Positions 19,974 through 33,545 are shown, numbered from the stretch's first letter. The stretch is 64,000 bases of DNA from Stratiolaelaps scimitus (GCA_019614645.1 JABWDB010000046.1:1688001-1752000); one strand, 5' to 3'. A program made the numbers and translations. Notes: a model not told the origin generated them from the sequence alone.

Positions 19974-22900
19974 TTGATCACCAGGCCAGTTTCTGATCCG
20001 ACAACAACAACTACAGTAGCAGCAGCAGCCGCCGCCTCCGCCGCAACTGCTGCCGTGACCAGGTTGAGCAAATATTCACTATGGGATTGTGTAAGGATTT
20101 TCGAAAGGGCCAGCCAGTCCTCGGCTGTAACTACCGTTAGCGGAGTCTCCGGAGTTGCGGGTATCGCGAACCGGTCGTGAACGAAGCTGTCCCCCGTTTG
20201 CGTATTGCCACAAGTGAGCTCAAGTGAGCTCAATCGACTATTAGAACGGCACACCATGGATTCGAGTCATAATAATGTTATACCGTGAGATGGCCCTCGC
20301 GGTCAGGGTAGCCACAGCCATCAGCGAAATGCGCGAGTCGGAGTCGACGTGTTAACGCAACGAAACGGGAAATTGGTGTGAAAATGGCGGAACAATAGAC
20401 ATACAGAACTATCCAACGTAATGTATATGTATGACCGATGTATGCCGATTGTATCTAAACGATATTATTATTATTATTATGATTCTTATGAATACGATAT
20501 TGTTGTTATTATTATGGACGACTTGTTCCACAAAAAAAAAACGAAACAAACAAGCAACAATAACAACAGCAACAGCAGCAACCAGAGTCCTAATCAACGC
20601 AATATTGCTTGAGAGCGAGCAGTCTTGAGGAAGTGTACAAACTTCAGTCACAAGGGGACAGCTCAACTCAACGGAGCGCGCGCGAGCCCTCTTCATTATT
20701 GAGTCGTCGACATTCGTTCGAGACAGCTACCAAGGGCCGCGTCGCTCCGGCGAGGCTCGCAATCGGCAGCCATTACAGGCAGAATATCGTCGACGGTTAA
20801 GTGGAAGTGCTAATCGTCGTAGGTGAGGTACTATAGTGATTATTTAATTAATTGACAATTAGGTAGTTTGTTGTGCTAATACGGGTGTATGTATGTATGT
20901 CCCTATTGCTTTTTCTCTCTCGATTCTCGAATCGATTGTTCTTATTCTACTATAATAATAAGCCTATTATTGTACGCGTATAACGAGATGTCCTGTTAAA
21001 GACGAAGGGGACTGTGCGTGACTTAGTAGACAATAACCGATAATTACAACACGCCATCCCAGTCGTGGTGGTCTGGAGCACATTGAGACGCCGCAGAGAT
21101 CGGGAGTAACGCCAATGAACGATTTCATAGAGCCGGCACGAATTCAAGTCCCGGCCGCGAATTGTCATGAAAATCTCAGCTGGATTCTAGAGTTGTAGTG
21201 GATCAAGATATTAATGTTGGGGAAATCGTGGCTTTGTACTTTTTACTGCTGCTGTCGATTGGGATTATTGACAAGAGTATACAAACAAGACGAATTACTC
21301 AGGGTTAAGCGGTTAATTATTATGTGTCCGCTGAAATCTTGATGACTTTTATAGAAGAAAGAAACACTTTGAAACGAACGCTCTTTTACACAGACATTTA
21401 CCTCTTACCGACTTTTCCATGGTAATAATTGTTTTTTTTTTCTATGCGCGTATGAATGAGCGAGATGCGAAAGCCACCGATGCGCGTATATCTGTTGTAC
21501 CAAGTTTAAGGCTGAAATCAGCCCCCCTCCCCTGAAGCTGTGTGTATTTTATTGATGTAGTTGTCATTGCGGTGTACGTTCACACACACACACATATATA
21601 TATGCGCAGGAGCAATAATAATATTGTTAGTGTTACAGCTATGACAGCAGTTTGTGCACAGTCGTGCCAACGACGCAACAGCAATGCTGTATGCTGTCGA
21701 GAAATTACGATAGTACTTGGCTGACGTTGATATGCACATGATAAGCAAAACGATGTTCTTCTAACGATATTTCCATAATGATAATATTATATAGCATATA
21801 CCATACGCGGTATCGCACAAGAGAACCACTGTAAAATTCATGTTCTCACTAATTCGGTGCGCTTATGTCATTCAAATATCGCGCCAACGATGACTGCATG
21901 GCTCAACACGTCGAATTGGTCTTCCACCTGCTCCCGGGGGTCTCCACGACCCCTTTGGGTGTGTCAACGTTGGCACATGTATTGCGAACACATTCGACGC
22001 CCCCACATTGCAAATACATTACACGTTTACATACAATACATATATACAAATACATTGACTGGCTAAAGTCACTATCACAGACAGCAACAGCAGTAACAAC
22101 GACGTCGCTACGCGCCCGATATCATCGCATTTGACGTGCGCGCTTACTTGAGTATCATCGGTCGTCTTGACCATCTACGGGTGACACTATTTACTCTCTC
22201 TCTCTCTCTCTTCATTGGCCTCTTCGTTATCTGAAAGTCGAGTTCGTGTCAATATCGTTCAGGGTCAATTCGGATGCTGCTATAGCCCTGTAGACGAGCA
22301 CGAGGGGGGGCGTGTCATGTCGTTGAAGCAACGTATGGATTTTTACTGTAATCGACAAAATGGTTCTATTTCGAATTTCCCACTAGTGATTAACCTTCTC
22401 TCTCTCACCCTCCGAGGAACTATACCGGCAGTCCCTATACCGGCTGCCTCGTCACGTCGATTATGCTGCTGCTGATGGTGATGATGATGTCAATGATAAT
22501 GATTCCGATAGCGATGCAAGTTCTCTCTGTTTCTCAAGGTGCCACCACAAGATTTGCTTGTGAAATATTTAAGTTGAGATGTACATATAACCCGTCGTAC
22601 AATGATGACCCATGGTGATGACCGACAATGATAGGCAGACGTAATGCGGATCTACATATTGACGACATCTCACGACGACGATGATCAATAAACTTGGGTC
22701 TATTGTCAATTCAATGATAAATTATGTGTGTTCTTCTTATTTTTGAGGGTTTGTTGCTTTTTAAACGAAGCTGGATTTGGCATTTTTTAGAACATTTAGA
22801 CGAGTCCTCAAGAAGCGTGCCTGGTTCACGTTGTGGTACCAAGGGACAGACACAGCTTGAATTGATAGACCGATTGTGGGATACGTGCAAGGTCGGAGGT

Positions 22901-23515
22901 TCGAATCTTGCCCGGCCCGCTGTATATTACCCCTCCCATAATTTCGATTCCCTTGTAGGGAAAATGTCTCATGGGAAACTGGCTGGGAGTCAACCACTAA
23001 TGAAACTCCATTGCATTATCAGATATAGTGTTAGATTCGAATACGGTTAACGAGACCGATTATGTGAGGTGTCGACGTTCCACAAAATCATGTTTACTCG
23101 CTGGCTGCTCTGCTTTGAATAATAGTAGTATTTATTATTCTTGGTCGGCTACCAAAGTAACTATAATTTACTATATGTAGCGCTCATGTATTTATATAGT
23201 AAACGGCTGAGAATAATCGTATATCCACGGTACTTTAAGTCACCTGCCTTGACCGAATATTTGTATTACATGTGATTATTTTTGTCGAAGCTAAAAAGTA
23301 AGCTGAGATGTACTATGTGTTCGCAAGTAGAAATACGTCTGTTGTAACATCGTGTTGTTGGTGTTATTTTTTGTTCAGGCGTATTGGTTTGCGTCCAGTA
23401 ATCGTAAGCATAATATTGTTAGTCAACTGGCTCACCTCACGGGTGTGTGGTCGCACTATATAGCTAGAGAGTTTTTAGCGCTTAGTTTCACCGCAATGAA
23501 TCCCCAAAGCAGGCC
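19974..23515. other. CSRP 3' flank and spacer
   Basis: The first several hundred bases after the stop are probably 3' UTR, with CAG/CCG-type and TTA triplet runs at 20015-20055 and 20462-20520. No AATAAA was found close to the stop. Later: CA/TA run near 21585-21604, CT run at 22195-22212, an ATGATG-rich patch near 22480 and one tRNA-like repeat. No gene is seen. Confidence 0.6.
22855..22990 (+). repeat. tRNA-like repeat, separate type
   Basis: Has a B-box-like ggttcgaatcttgccc after gtgggatacgtgcaaggtcg, then a non-tRNA body. Only one copy was noticed, so it may be a SINE or a tRNA pseudogene. Confidence 0.4.
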
Positions 23516-24278
23516 AACAAAATGATCAACGCGTCCGTTGTACTCGTCCGTGTTCAAGGGCACTTAATTGAATTTCGACAGCTTCTAGAAAGGCTTGCGA
23601 GAAAGATGACAGACAGTCGCTTACAAATGCGAACTCGATCTGTACGAGCAGATATCAATGAGAGGGCGGGACACGAGACAGAGTTTTTGGCTTTGCAAAG
23701 GTGCTACATCGGTACATCGATTGAAAATCAACGGCGTCAACCAGAACAGAAGGTAACTTGGAATATGGGTTAGATTAGTCGTTGTTCTGTCGATGAAATG
23801 AGAGACAGTAATTGGACAATATCCAACAATCAACACTCTACCCTCAAGGTATATTTAAATTCTCTCATTATCTCAGCTGCATGGTTCCATCATCTTGATA
23901 CAGATATAACATTCAGTTGTGGATGTCCTGGTGGACTAAACAGAAAGTCGAAAGGTCTGTTCTGTGTTGCGCTTTCACGAGCGGTCGAAGAAGAAGATAA
24001 TGGTGTCAAATCATACGAAGGGGCTCCTTATGAAAGTAACCTACTGAAGTTATGCACGATGATACATAAAATTGTACCGACCTCCAAGCCAGAATCAAAA
24101 TTCGGGTTCATCCACGTATGGACGGACACCGTGGAAGATGCTAGGAAACTCTTGAAACTGCCCGCTCTCACTGATCTCCCAATAATGGGTAGGTGCCGTG
24201 AATTGTCCTCGTTATAATTTATTCAAACATACAGTAGTTAGGAATTAGAATTAGAACACATCTGGACCCGGATCTCTA

Positions 24279-25094
24279 ATGTGGATAGGGGTTTCTCGGG
24301 CGGTTAAGCGAGAAACAATCAGGAAGCGGATCGAAGGGGAGTTGCGCATTTATCCCACTGACAGGGTGCGTCTTCAGTTCACCAAGATTCCACCCTCTGA
24401 GGTATTCCTGGGTTTCCGTTCGTATAAGGTCGTCGTGTACTCTGGCGCTCCTGTTATGTGTTACCGGTGTCAAATGCTTGGACATGTCGTGGCTACTTGT
24501 CGTAATCAGATGGCATGCAAGAAATATGGCAAATCGGATCACCTGATGGAGAATTGCAAGAACCTTCCTAAGCGTGTGAATTGCAAGGAACCCCGCACCT
24601 CGACGGCGTCTTGCTGCCCTCTTCGAGCACAGGAGATTGAGAAGCGTAAGGTCTGGATGGAAAGCAGATTGCTACAGCAACTCAAGACAGAGTACCCCAA
24701 GGCCAAACAAGTTGCGGTGACTAGCACCCAAGCGCAGCAGCAAAAGACCGATGTCCCTGCAAACGCCTCGTCGCCACCGACACTTAAATCGTATGCTGCA
24801 GCAGTATGCTCGGCTGTCGTTGATCCGGGCACGGAGACTGGGACTATCGTTAAGATAAACTTACCTGGAACTATAATCCCACCGGCAAGACAAAAGACTT
24901 CAAGTCGTAAATCTGGTCCCACGAGGCCGAAGTTCAAAAAAAGGATGCTGGGTAAAAAAACCACTGCAGCCTCTCTAAAACCGGTTATCACGATTCTAAA
25001 TGCTGTGCCCCAAAGCTGCGAAATATCCAACAAATCTTATAAAGGCCCTTGGCCCTCTTTTGTCGGCGGTCCAATTTATGGAGAAAAAGGGTAG
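24279..25094 (+). pseudogene. Decayed LINE ORF1 (gag-like) C-terminal part
   Basis: Open for 271 codons but only the 3' part of an ORF1. Visible: an intact first knuckle CYRCQMLGHVVATC; a second one damaged (CKKYGKSDHLMENC, first cysteine pair spacing kept but the glycine/aromatic pattern altered); and a third cysteine cluster (CKEPRTSTASCCP) of the kind found in Jockey/I/CR1 gag proteins. A Q- and T-rich tail follows. Its upstream RRM-like part is in another frame with stops between. Confidence 0.78.
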
Positions 25095-25154
25095 CCTAAA
25101 AAATTATTTTCAGCGCCTGGACGGGGGGTCTCAGGAAGCCCGGGCGACTGGAAA

Positions 25155-25876
25155 CACTGTCGGCCTTCCTAGAGGATGAAGGATCCGGACTTGACGTTAT
25201 TGTGGTAAGTAAGACATGGTTAAAAACGGTTGATTACGGCGGTTTTGGTGTCACTGGTTTCTGCTTCATTGGATCGAGCAGGGAAAGCAGGCAGGGAGGC
25301 GGTGTGGGTGTGTATGTTCGTTCGTATTGCGACATCATAAACTCATCCACGTTTACCAGTGATGATGGGAATGTACAAATCGTTAAAGTTCATATAAAGA
25401 AGCGGGGTTTCGAAGGACTCGTTATTGGTCTATACTCGTGCCATTTTGTACATAAGGAAACGCTGTTGGATCTTCTCGAAAAAACCCTTCCCAGGAATAG
25501 TTCATTACCTTGTATCGTAACGGGCGATTCGATCATAAACATGTTGGAAGGGTACTGTAGTGAAAGTTATACATCGTTTTTCGCGTCCAGGGGCTTCCAC
25601 TTCGTCATTGATAGCATCACTCGCCCTGCCACAGGCACATGTATAGATCACATTGCCATTGGAAACTGTGAACAATTTATGGAGATATCATCGGCTGTCT
25701 GGTGTTCCTCCTTGTTCTGCGATCATTATCCAGTCGGTGTAAGTCTTGTTGGAGGAACATTCGGTTTCCGACGCAGCAGCTGCTCCGAGCAGAAAATGCT
25801 AGTCAGAAAGCATGACAAGGAGAGTGTCTCGAACGTCATGAACCGCCTAGGGTATCTCGGTTGGTCTCGTATTTAA
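25155..25876 (+). pseudogene. Decayed LINE endonuclease domain
   Basis: Reads SAFLEDEGSGLDVIVVSKTWL, GGGVGVYVR, CIVTGDSIIN, ATGTCIDHI and CDHYPV. These are the order and spacing of an APE-type LINE endonuclease, but the catalytic glutamate of the TETWL motif is lysine and the GDFN motif reads GDSI. The enzyme should be inactive. The open frame ends at 25876 before any RT motif. Confidence 0.8.
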
Positions 25877-27761
25877 GATGAAAAAGATATTGACGTCGCT
25901 TTTATGTCTTTACAGTCAATAAAGGAATAAGAATGAGGAATAAGAGAAATGTTTTGTAATGGTGGAGTCAATATCCGCATTACTTGTGAAGAAGTTTGAA
26001 TTCTGCGTCAGGCTAAGCCGACTCAGGCACGCGGTTCAAAAGTTATACAGATGGCACTTGAAGGTTAGCATTCCTGAAGCGAAGACTGCTTACCGTTCGA
26101 CCCTCCGCAAATATCGGCACAAAGTAGTGATCGCCAGGTCCACGATCTACACAAACAGCTTCGCACTGCTCCGTAAGAATTCAAAACATTTGTGGGGTTT
26201 TCTAAATGCTGCCTGCGGTCGGGAAAGAGGCGAAGCAGAACTGTCTAAGAAGCTTGTAACTGCTTCGAGCGAGCTGTCATCGCAAACTGAAATTGCCAAT
26301 GAACTAAATGTACACTTTTGCAATAGTTGGGGAAAGGACAGTGGCCTCATTAAGGTCTTACGATAATGCTCCTGAAGTTCTGGAGTCTATCTGGACGGTA
26401 CGAGACCGCTTCTCGTTTGCGCGTGTTGGTGTCAAGGAGGTCCAATCGGCAATGGAGTCGACGAAGGCTACCTAGAATTTTGGAGCCCTAGGTTCACCGA
26501 ATGTTTCTCGCTCGCACTCCCTCTTCCTTGAAGCCCTAGCCTGTACTGGCTGCTGACTGGCTGCAGGTAATACAGAAGCACGCATTCCGGGCCATTGCTG
26601 GTGAAACTCGAAGTGACTCGGTAGCGGACGTCCTGGTGAAATTTGACCTTCCTTAGCTGACGACATTGGACTCACTTCACGTCGCTCTTCTTGCTTTCAA
26701 GATATACAAGGGCATTGTGCCTACAGATCTTTGATCTTTCGATCAAAGTCTGTTCCAAACGAACTGCCCGCAGGGCGACTGTTTTCGTGACATCATTGGC
26801 TATCAAAAAGCAAGCTGCCCTACTCTCGCTAGCCGTCAGTTTGGTGTTCGCTCCCTAGCGAGGTTCGGTTTCTCACCTGCGTTAAAAAATTTGCTTTCGA
26901 AATAAAAAAAGGCTAAAATTTTATTTGAATCAAATCCAGTAAACCGCGCGTAATTTTGTTGTTGAATATGACTTGGTGATAATTTTTGACAGTGGGTCAT
27001 TAGAAGAGCCTTGTGAAATACTTTGGTGATCGTTATTTTTACTTGAACGATGAACTCGTATTGTATTCTTCTTTCGGGAGCGCCTCTCCGTCAAGCATTG
27101 TGTATATCTACACAGTGCCATATCTGGGACTCTTGAAAAATCATTTATTTTGCCACAAGATAACATCGTCAACGCATGCGTCGAAATAACGGCGCATCGA
27201 TCTGATATCCATCGTCTGTGCGCGATTCTCGGTCAGCATTAGACACTGAACGAAATACACTGCTGGCGCTAACCAACGAACGCTCGTTTACCGTGCCGTG
27301 TCGCTGTTGACGAACCAAATGGCTTGTGGCGGATTCAATCAGCGGAATATTCCGCCACCCTAAGAACAGTTCTACGCTTCTCTAGCACTCAGCGCACGTC
27401 GTCTGTCTAGACAATGCCGTGCACATGTAGATTCACACTCGACGCCACAGTACGTCATGACGTTTGGTTACCATGGATTACGTTTAACACGTATCTATTG
27501 CTCGAATACTCGATCTGCGTACAGCAGAGAGCGATTGACACGGCGTACCCGGCAGTATCAACAGCTTGTACATTGTAATTTGCAGGAGAGACAGGCCCAA
27601 GATGGAGATGCATCTCAAGGCGCTCTCCAGAGCCATACAATCTATTATTGGATTTTTTTCTTTATTACGGCAAAAATTACTATCAGTACGTCAAACTACG
27701 CTATTATACATAAACCACCATGGCCGGCTCGTAGCGCCTTAATAATCGAAGAATAATGTCT

Positions 27762-27926
27762 TTCGGCTGACTCACATCCATACAAATATTTAACGTCCAC
27801 GGAATTGCTTCGTAAGACGGACCTCTGTTAAATGCAAGTAGGTAACGGTGGGGATCAAACCCATACACCTACGTATCTCCTCCGGTTGTAAGGCGCACAC
27901 GAATGTGTCACCCAGGCCGCCGAACT
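27762..27926 (-). repeat. SINE-2 copy, tRNA-like head and conserved tail
   Basis: Minus strand: cggcggcctgggtgacacat with A-box character, caaccggaggagatacgtag, a B-box-like gggtttgatcccc, then gtccgtcttacgaagcaatt, ccgtggacgttaaat and a gagtcagccg tail. This is the most complete copy of the family in the window. Confidence 0.78.
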
Positions 27927-30210
27927 CGACACAGTGATCTGGTCTGTCTCTTCTTATCAACACTCTCTTATCATCTTCTTATCATTCACAGCAACAGCCC
28001 ATCGACGTAACGATAACTAACCAATTTTCGACACTCCCAAACTACCGCCAAGACTAATTATACATAAGGCAGACATCCATTCGTTCACTCATCCTATACA
28101 AACGTATTTATATTCATTCGATGCAAATTAAACGTTTTAGATCGCATGAACAATGAATTCTGACCTTTAGTAATGCGAAGGCTTAGTGAGAACGCTTTCC
28201 TCACACCATACGAGTGGCACGTCCCGTTACGGAGCTTCTGATAAACAAAAAAATTGCCTGTTCAGTTGACGCCAGCTTAACTGACGCACTCCTAATAATA
28301 AACGAACATTGCTATATCCAATGATATATATATATATATATGTCCTATATCTAATGATTTACATGTAACGACAATAGCAACAACAACGTGATATGGAATG
28401 CTTCCTGCGTGCGCGACATTACAGCACTCAAAAAGATCCTCGAAAGTAGATCAAACATGCCATTGGACGGTTCCCCCCGGTCTGCCACTCTGCTTGGTCA
28501 GATATACGTGTAGTCTGGTTTTCGCCGAACCAAATGTATTCTATGCCAACACCGTGGCGCTAAGCCGAAAAGCCAGATTCCCACTCGCATCTATCTATCT
28601 ACTATGCCATAATTCATCACAAGCGACCAGTGTTCCTTCCAGGTTCCGCTCCGCCTCCACTCTCTGAGGCTGAGGCAATTGCAGGCGAACGAATTGTTCC
28701 CCACTGCAGCCGGATGATGACTTCTATTCTATGAGCATATACATGTCAACCCTAATGGATAAAAATAGATGCTATCATCTCGCTTAGATCAAAAGGACCC
28801 ACTTTTCCAGATTTTCCAACGGGACGTTTAGGACGGATTGCTCACCGCCTCCGGTGCCACTGAGACGCACCTCGAGAGCCACTGCGAAGTGTTTCTCTGT
28901 GATGCGGTAGCTGCTGGAATCGCTGGATGCGCGATTTGTCATTGTCGCATTTCATTACGACCAAAATAACAGGGAATAACCAAAATGGATCGGGATGTTT
29001 ATAATGTTTACGGCGTCTTCGCGTTTAGCTCGAGCCGTAATTGACTCTGGTGGAATGGAAATGTGCGAGGATTTCGAGAGGATTCGCCTGTGCTAGCAAT
29101 TGAAAGAATGAAAAATGTGTTAATGCCTTCTAACCTGAATAGAATCAGCTGGTGATGAACATTCCTGGAGGATTACGTACTCACTTGGTCGTGCTAAATC
29201 AGGGAAGTGTACGAGTGGTTCCAGATGGCTTTTTGAGACACACGGTGAGTGCCTCATACACTGGCAACATTTAGATATAAATATATTTATATATATTTTT
29301 TTTCTTTTTTTACATATATATAAAAGTTGGCGGCAATTGTAAAACCACGTTCCTAGATATATACTTTACAGAATATAGCCCCATTTCCCTATATATATAT
29401 ATATGTATAAAGACTCTAGAGGGGAGCCTCAGGGGTCTGTTGTTCAAATCTGATGAGCTCAAATTGCACTATCTTGCACGGATGTCGATCAAAAAGCATT
29501 GTAAGAGATCACAACGAAATAACAAATAGAGGTTTGATCCTAACGATTGGAAATTTCTACACGTTTTTGGAAACCAGGCCACTCAAGATGACCGAATCCC
29601 TGAAAAAGGCTTCGATTTTGAAGCTATAACATTCGACATTCAGTTATTCATATCCTTTTTAGGTGGTCACATTTAAGCAAAAAAATATAGAAAAAATAGT
29701 TAAGCTGTCCTGAAAAGGCGGCGCACTGAGAAATAATCAATACAAACAGTCTAAGAAAAACGCCCCTTTCTGACGGCTCATTCGGTCAATTCGCTCATTA
29801 ACAAGGTGGCTATTTATCATACACGTGTCCTGCTGAACAGTTTGTATCCACGGATCATAAACACGGTAAAATACCACAGACGATCTGCTCATCACTAATC
29901 GAATCATAACCAGGTGAGAATTCCACAAGCACCTAATTATAAAAGTTGCAAAGGGTGTGCAAGATCCACACAATGGACAAATCAAATCAAAGGTCATCGT
30001 CATGATACGCCTCGATTTCTTCCTTCTATTACAGTTATATAGTAGGATGTACGAGAGATGTCCAAAACGACGGTGTTCCTTCATTTTGGTGGAAGGCGTC
30101 TATTTATTCATCTATAAAAAAGGCATTTCTGCATTGTTCATGATGATGTGTCAACACTAGGTATAATGGATATTGACAAAAAGGTCAATCCCGCTAGAAT
30201 GTCACAGGTC

Positions 30211-30300
30211 ATCATATCATATCATCATAATCAGATGTTTATTCTCGGAACTGCAATATACATACATATGCTTAAGTTCTCGGTAAAAAAAAGTAAAAAG
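30211..30300 (-). repeat. SINE-1-like tail repeat, near-identical to 61191-61270
   Basis: On the minus strand it reads taccgagaacttaagcatat, gtatgtatattgcagttccg, then agaataaacat and a gatatgat run. It matches 61191-61270 almost base for base in opposite orientation, apart from a few changes in the flanking T run and gatatgat tail. Confidence 0.8.
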
Positions 30301-31566
30301 GTTGTAAAAAAAAATATACATCGACATGTACTGAGGATGTTACGTTCGTGTAATATCCGATAAATGTATATTTGTGCACGCTGTATTTTCGCGTATTCTC
30401 CATGTATTCTTATATTAGGGTATCGCACATATGTATGTCCTCGGGATCAACCTTTATACGATTGCAGAGGCTCCTGATGTTGATTCGTTGTATGTTAATC
30501 ATTGGCGCACCATTTCACAGGTATTGCTTAGCTGTCGTTACAACATGATTATGCGGAGTTTAGATTTTATGATACACTCCACGGGAAGAGCAGATTCATT
30601 CGTGTCGATCGAACCTCACAGAGTTCTTCAAATCTGTTATTTCGTTTTTAACGATTTTTGTGACAAACGAAGAATTTGTTGAACGCGAAACGTGCGTGTG
30701 TTCAAGTAACTGATGAAATTTGGGTCAATTGGCTCGACAGGCGGCGTCTAAGCAAGAAGCTCCGTCAACTCGCGCTTGCACATGAACTAGTAGTTCATTT
30801 ATTAGTCACCACCTGCGGGATTCTCTATTGATTTCTTATTATACAGCTGCCTGTCGATCTAACTCCCCCATCGAATGTCAGCAAGTATTTGGCCCTGCGC
30901 TTACGGTGTTTGCACATAGTTTGATAGCCATTGTGTGTTTCTTGCAATTATTCTAAGCTGCTTTTCAGCAGCGATTTTCATTCGATCTTCTACTATTCGC
31001 GGTTGGCAGCTCTGTACAGTACTCTCGTTCCTGTATCACCCATTCTGAGGTGATGTACATACGTTACCAGGACATGAATTACACCCATCTGAGAAACCGG
31101 TTCTACAATTTTTACATAAGTTCAATATCTCCGCGTTTGTTGGGTTCCGGACCACCAAGGTATTGGCCACATGTGATTCACACATTCATCACCCTCGTCA
31201 AACTCGTAGTTCCAAGACATCATAGTAATGAGATATGAGGTAAAGCTTGAAGTTTATAGCCGATTAGCTCCTCAGATTATGAACATACAGATTACCCCCC
31301 AATGGGTGATACATGATTGCTTGTATAATTCCTCTTAAGATTGGGATCGAGTAAGCAATTCCAATTCGATAATTCATTCGAGTTGAAATCTTCTCTTCTT
31401 CTCCGATTGAAAGTGGAGCCGCCCGAGAATAGGCCTTCCGAATCCATCTGACAAATTATGATTCTTCGGGAAGATCACGTAGGTGTGTATACGCTAGATA
31501 ACATAGTGCTAACTAACTCTTAACTCTTGCTGTCGTTGTCACTTCTGCAAAAGCGAGCTGTTGCTC

Positions 31567-31641
31567 GTGCAGTGGCTCCCACGGCTAAGTGGTCTCTGAC
31601 TGTAAAAACCCGGAAGCCGCAGGGTCATGCCCCGTGAAACG
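31567..31641 (+). repeat. tRNA-like SINE head (SINE-1 type)
   Basis: acggctaagtggtctctgac then a gccgcagggtcatgccccgt segment; same layout as the SINE-1 head at 772. No tail is recognised after it. Confidence 0.55.
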
Positions 31642-31699
31642 ACTGACACGCACCTGCTCAACATGACTGACTATATTGTTGTTGTTTTTTTTATTTTTT

Positions 31700-31850
31700 T
31701 CGAGCTCACCCCCAGCTGTTTCCCTATCTGATATGCCTCACCTTTTAGGTATTACTATGAGGACCTGTCGGGGCCACCTTTGCTTATTCTCTTCCTTACT
31801 CGTACCTGGCACGAATCTTCAGATAATGAAAGATGATACAGAACTCCAAA
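31700..31850 (-). repeat. SINE-3 copy, 5' truncated
   Basis: Shares with 46997-47250: cagctgtttccctatctg, ttttaggtattactatgagg, acctgtcggggccacctttg, cttactcgtacctg and gaactcc. The tRNA-like head is absent. Confidence 0.75.
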
Positions 31851-32594
31851 CAATGACTGACTATATATATAGAAACCCAACGCTATACATATACGTATAC
31901 TTGTCGCGTTCTAAAGGTGAATTATTAGCACAGACTGGTGTTGTGCAATGGAGAAGCCTCACCTACAGGAGGAGGGACAAGATCAGATTCGTCCACTCTC
32001 CCATTGCCCTTACAGCGCTGAAGGAGAGGGGAGCCAGGCCGACTCGGATCTCGGAGCAGGACTCGCACGTGCCACTGCGTGTCAGAGTTGAATCAGCAGT
32101 GGACGGGGGTTGACGTCAGTCGCCCATCTCTATGACGTCGGGGTGTGCTTCAAGCAGTGGATTTCGACTAAGTGTTTTGTGCGTTGTGATGCACCAGCAA
32201 CCATACGCGCCTCTCAGCGAGTATCCACGATCATAAATAAACATGTGGCCAAGATGTATCGTGGCCGTTGATTGGTGTCCCCGGTGAATGCTCCGCCAGC
32301 AGCAGGGGTCCTCGAATATGGCATGATGAGCGTGCCATGACGTCGTGAGTGCGGCACCTTGACACTGAAACGGTTTAGATGCAGCGTCCGTTGGATTAGG
32401 TGGGGTTAAGGCAACAAGCAAACAAGAAACCGACTTCCGATTCTTTAGGGGTCATGGTAGAGTGCGTGCTCACTAGAACGGATAGGGCACAAGTGATTGA
32501 AGAGGAGAAAAATCTGCTTATGAACGGTTGTCAGATCATCATACTCGACTGATACGCGTGCATGTGTCAATTACGATCGTGAACCGCAGGCAAG

Positions 32595-33545
32595 ATGGTT
32601 GCCCCAGGCGCTGTAGCGCCACAAGGGGCTCAACGGAAGCTGTCCCCACAGGACGGCTTAAATGTAGCTGATTCTGCTGCTGCTGCTGTTGCTGCTACTA
32701 CCGGCACTGCAGTCTGTCATGAGTCATATTGCTGTGCGAAGGACCATTGCAAGGCGTCGCACTTGCGACTGTATCTGCTTGTGGCTATACTTTACGCGCT
32801 GTTCGCAGTCGACCTGTACATGAGCCGCGTCGCGAAGCATGGTGGCCACCAGCTGCTATCCGACAACAGTGATGTACTTTCATCAGCTGCCTTCAACGAC
32901 GGTCGAGTTCGCGATGTCGAAATCGGCGGTCGGGCCGGCATCCGTGGTGTTGGCGCTCATGTCGTGGGCGATTTCGGACGACGCGACCCGACCTTCGCCA
33001 CGGAGGACGCTGTTGAACCGCCTCAGGAAAGGCGATCCGTGAACGCCGAACGTTCTCACACGAGAAATTCTCTAGGGCACAATGATGCCAGCGCGCGTAA
33101 ACGCCAACCGAATGCTGTCAACGATGCTTCCCGCGAGGGAAAGCCGTCGTTAAAGGCAACGCTGGCGAATTACCACCGAAGCCGCCGGAGCGCCAACATG
33201 CGTCGACACCACCAGCAGCAGCAACAGCAGTATGAGCGCTACAACCGTGTGTTGCACTTTACCGACTCCGCTACTGCCGGGGCTTCTGCCGCGTCCGAGG
33301 CCGATTCGTTGTCGACGTCGACAGAGGCCGCAGATCAGATGGAAGTTAGCTCTCAGAGGCACGCATCGATAGCAACGGCTGATTATGCCGAGGCGGCCAG
33401 CACTTCTGCAGGTGGTGAGGGCAACAGTGCTAAAAACGTGAACAGTGGAGATGATGATGATGATGGTGACGATAGTGACGCTGAGGATGATGACCTGGTG
33501 AACTTTTGGCCGATCGACAGCAACAATCACAAAATTCGGATGTCG
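32595..33545 (+). CDS. N-terminal exon of a type II membrane protein, function unknown
   Basis: 317 codons from an ATG in good context (aagATGG) to a strong donor, tcg|gtaagt at 33546; reading through gives only two codons before a stop, so the splice is real. A possible acceptor (gaaccgcag) lies just before the ATG, so a 5' UTR exon is likely upstream. Protein: cytosolic N-terminus with alanine runs and a cysteine cluster (CHESYCCAKDHC, residues 41-52, possible palmitoylation sites); one membrane segment, about 57-76 (LRLYLLVAILYALFAVDLYM); no signal peptide, hence type II topology. After it, a long polar stretch with a furin-like RSRR at 195-198, a glutamine run at 207-212, and an acidic D/E tract at 286-300. 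A cleaved ectodomain ligand (for example TNF/Eiger-like) would have this layout, but no ligand domain is visible, so the family is unassigned. Confidence 0.85.

Larger units (their letters stand above)
23520..26915 (+). mobile_element. Decayed Jockey/CR1-type LINE with internal deletion
   Basis: Collinear fragments on the plus strand. An RRM-like ORF1 part around 24085-24190 (FGFIHVWTDTVEDARKLLKL); gag zinc knuckles at about 24279-25094; endonuclease at about 25155-25876; the spacer before the RT at 25959-26366 (YRSTLRKYRHKV, LWGFLNAACGRERG); and the C-terminal end at about 26660-26905 (LHVALLAFKIYKGIVP, FGVRSLARFG). Nearly all of the RT core is missing between 26366 and 26500. Several frameshifts and stops separate the parts. 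An A-rich end lies near 26905. An old, dead copy; its exact clade is uncertain. Confidence 0.8.
26920..32589. other. Intergenic spacer
   Basis: No convincing exon. Holds SINE-2 (27762), a SINE-1-like repeat (30211), a tRNA-like head (31567), SINE-3 (31700), short (TA)n tracts at 28325-28341 and 29390-29405, and AT-rich unassigned DNA. The stretch just upstream of 32590 may contain the promoter or 5' UTR of the next gene. Confidence 0.6.
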
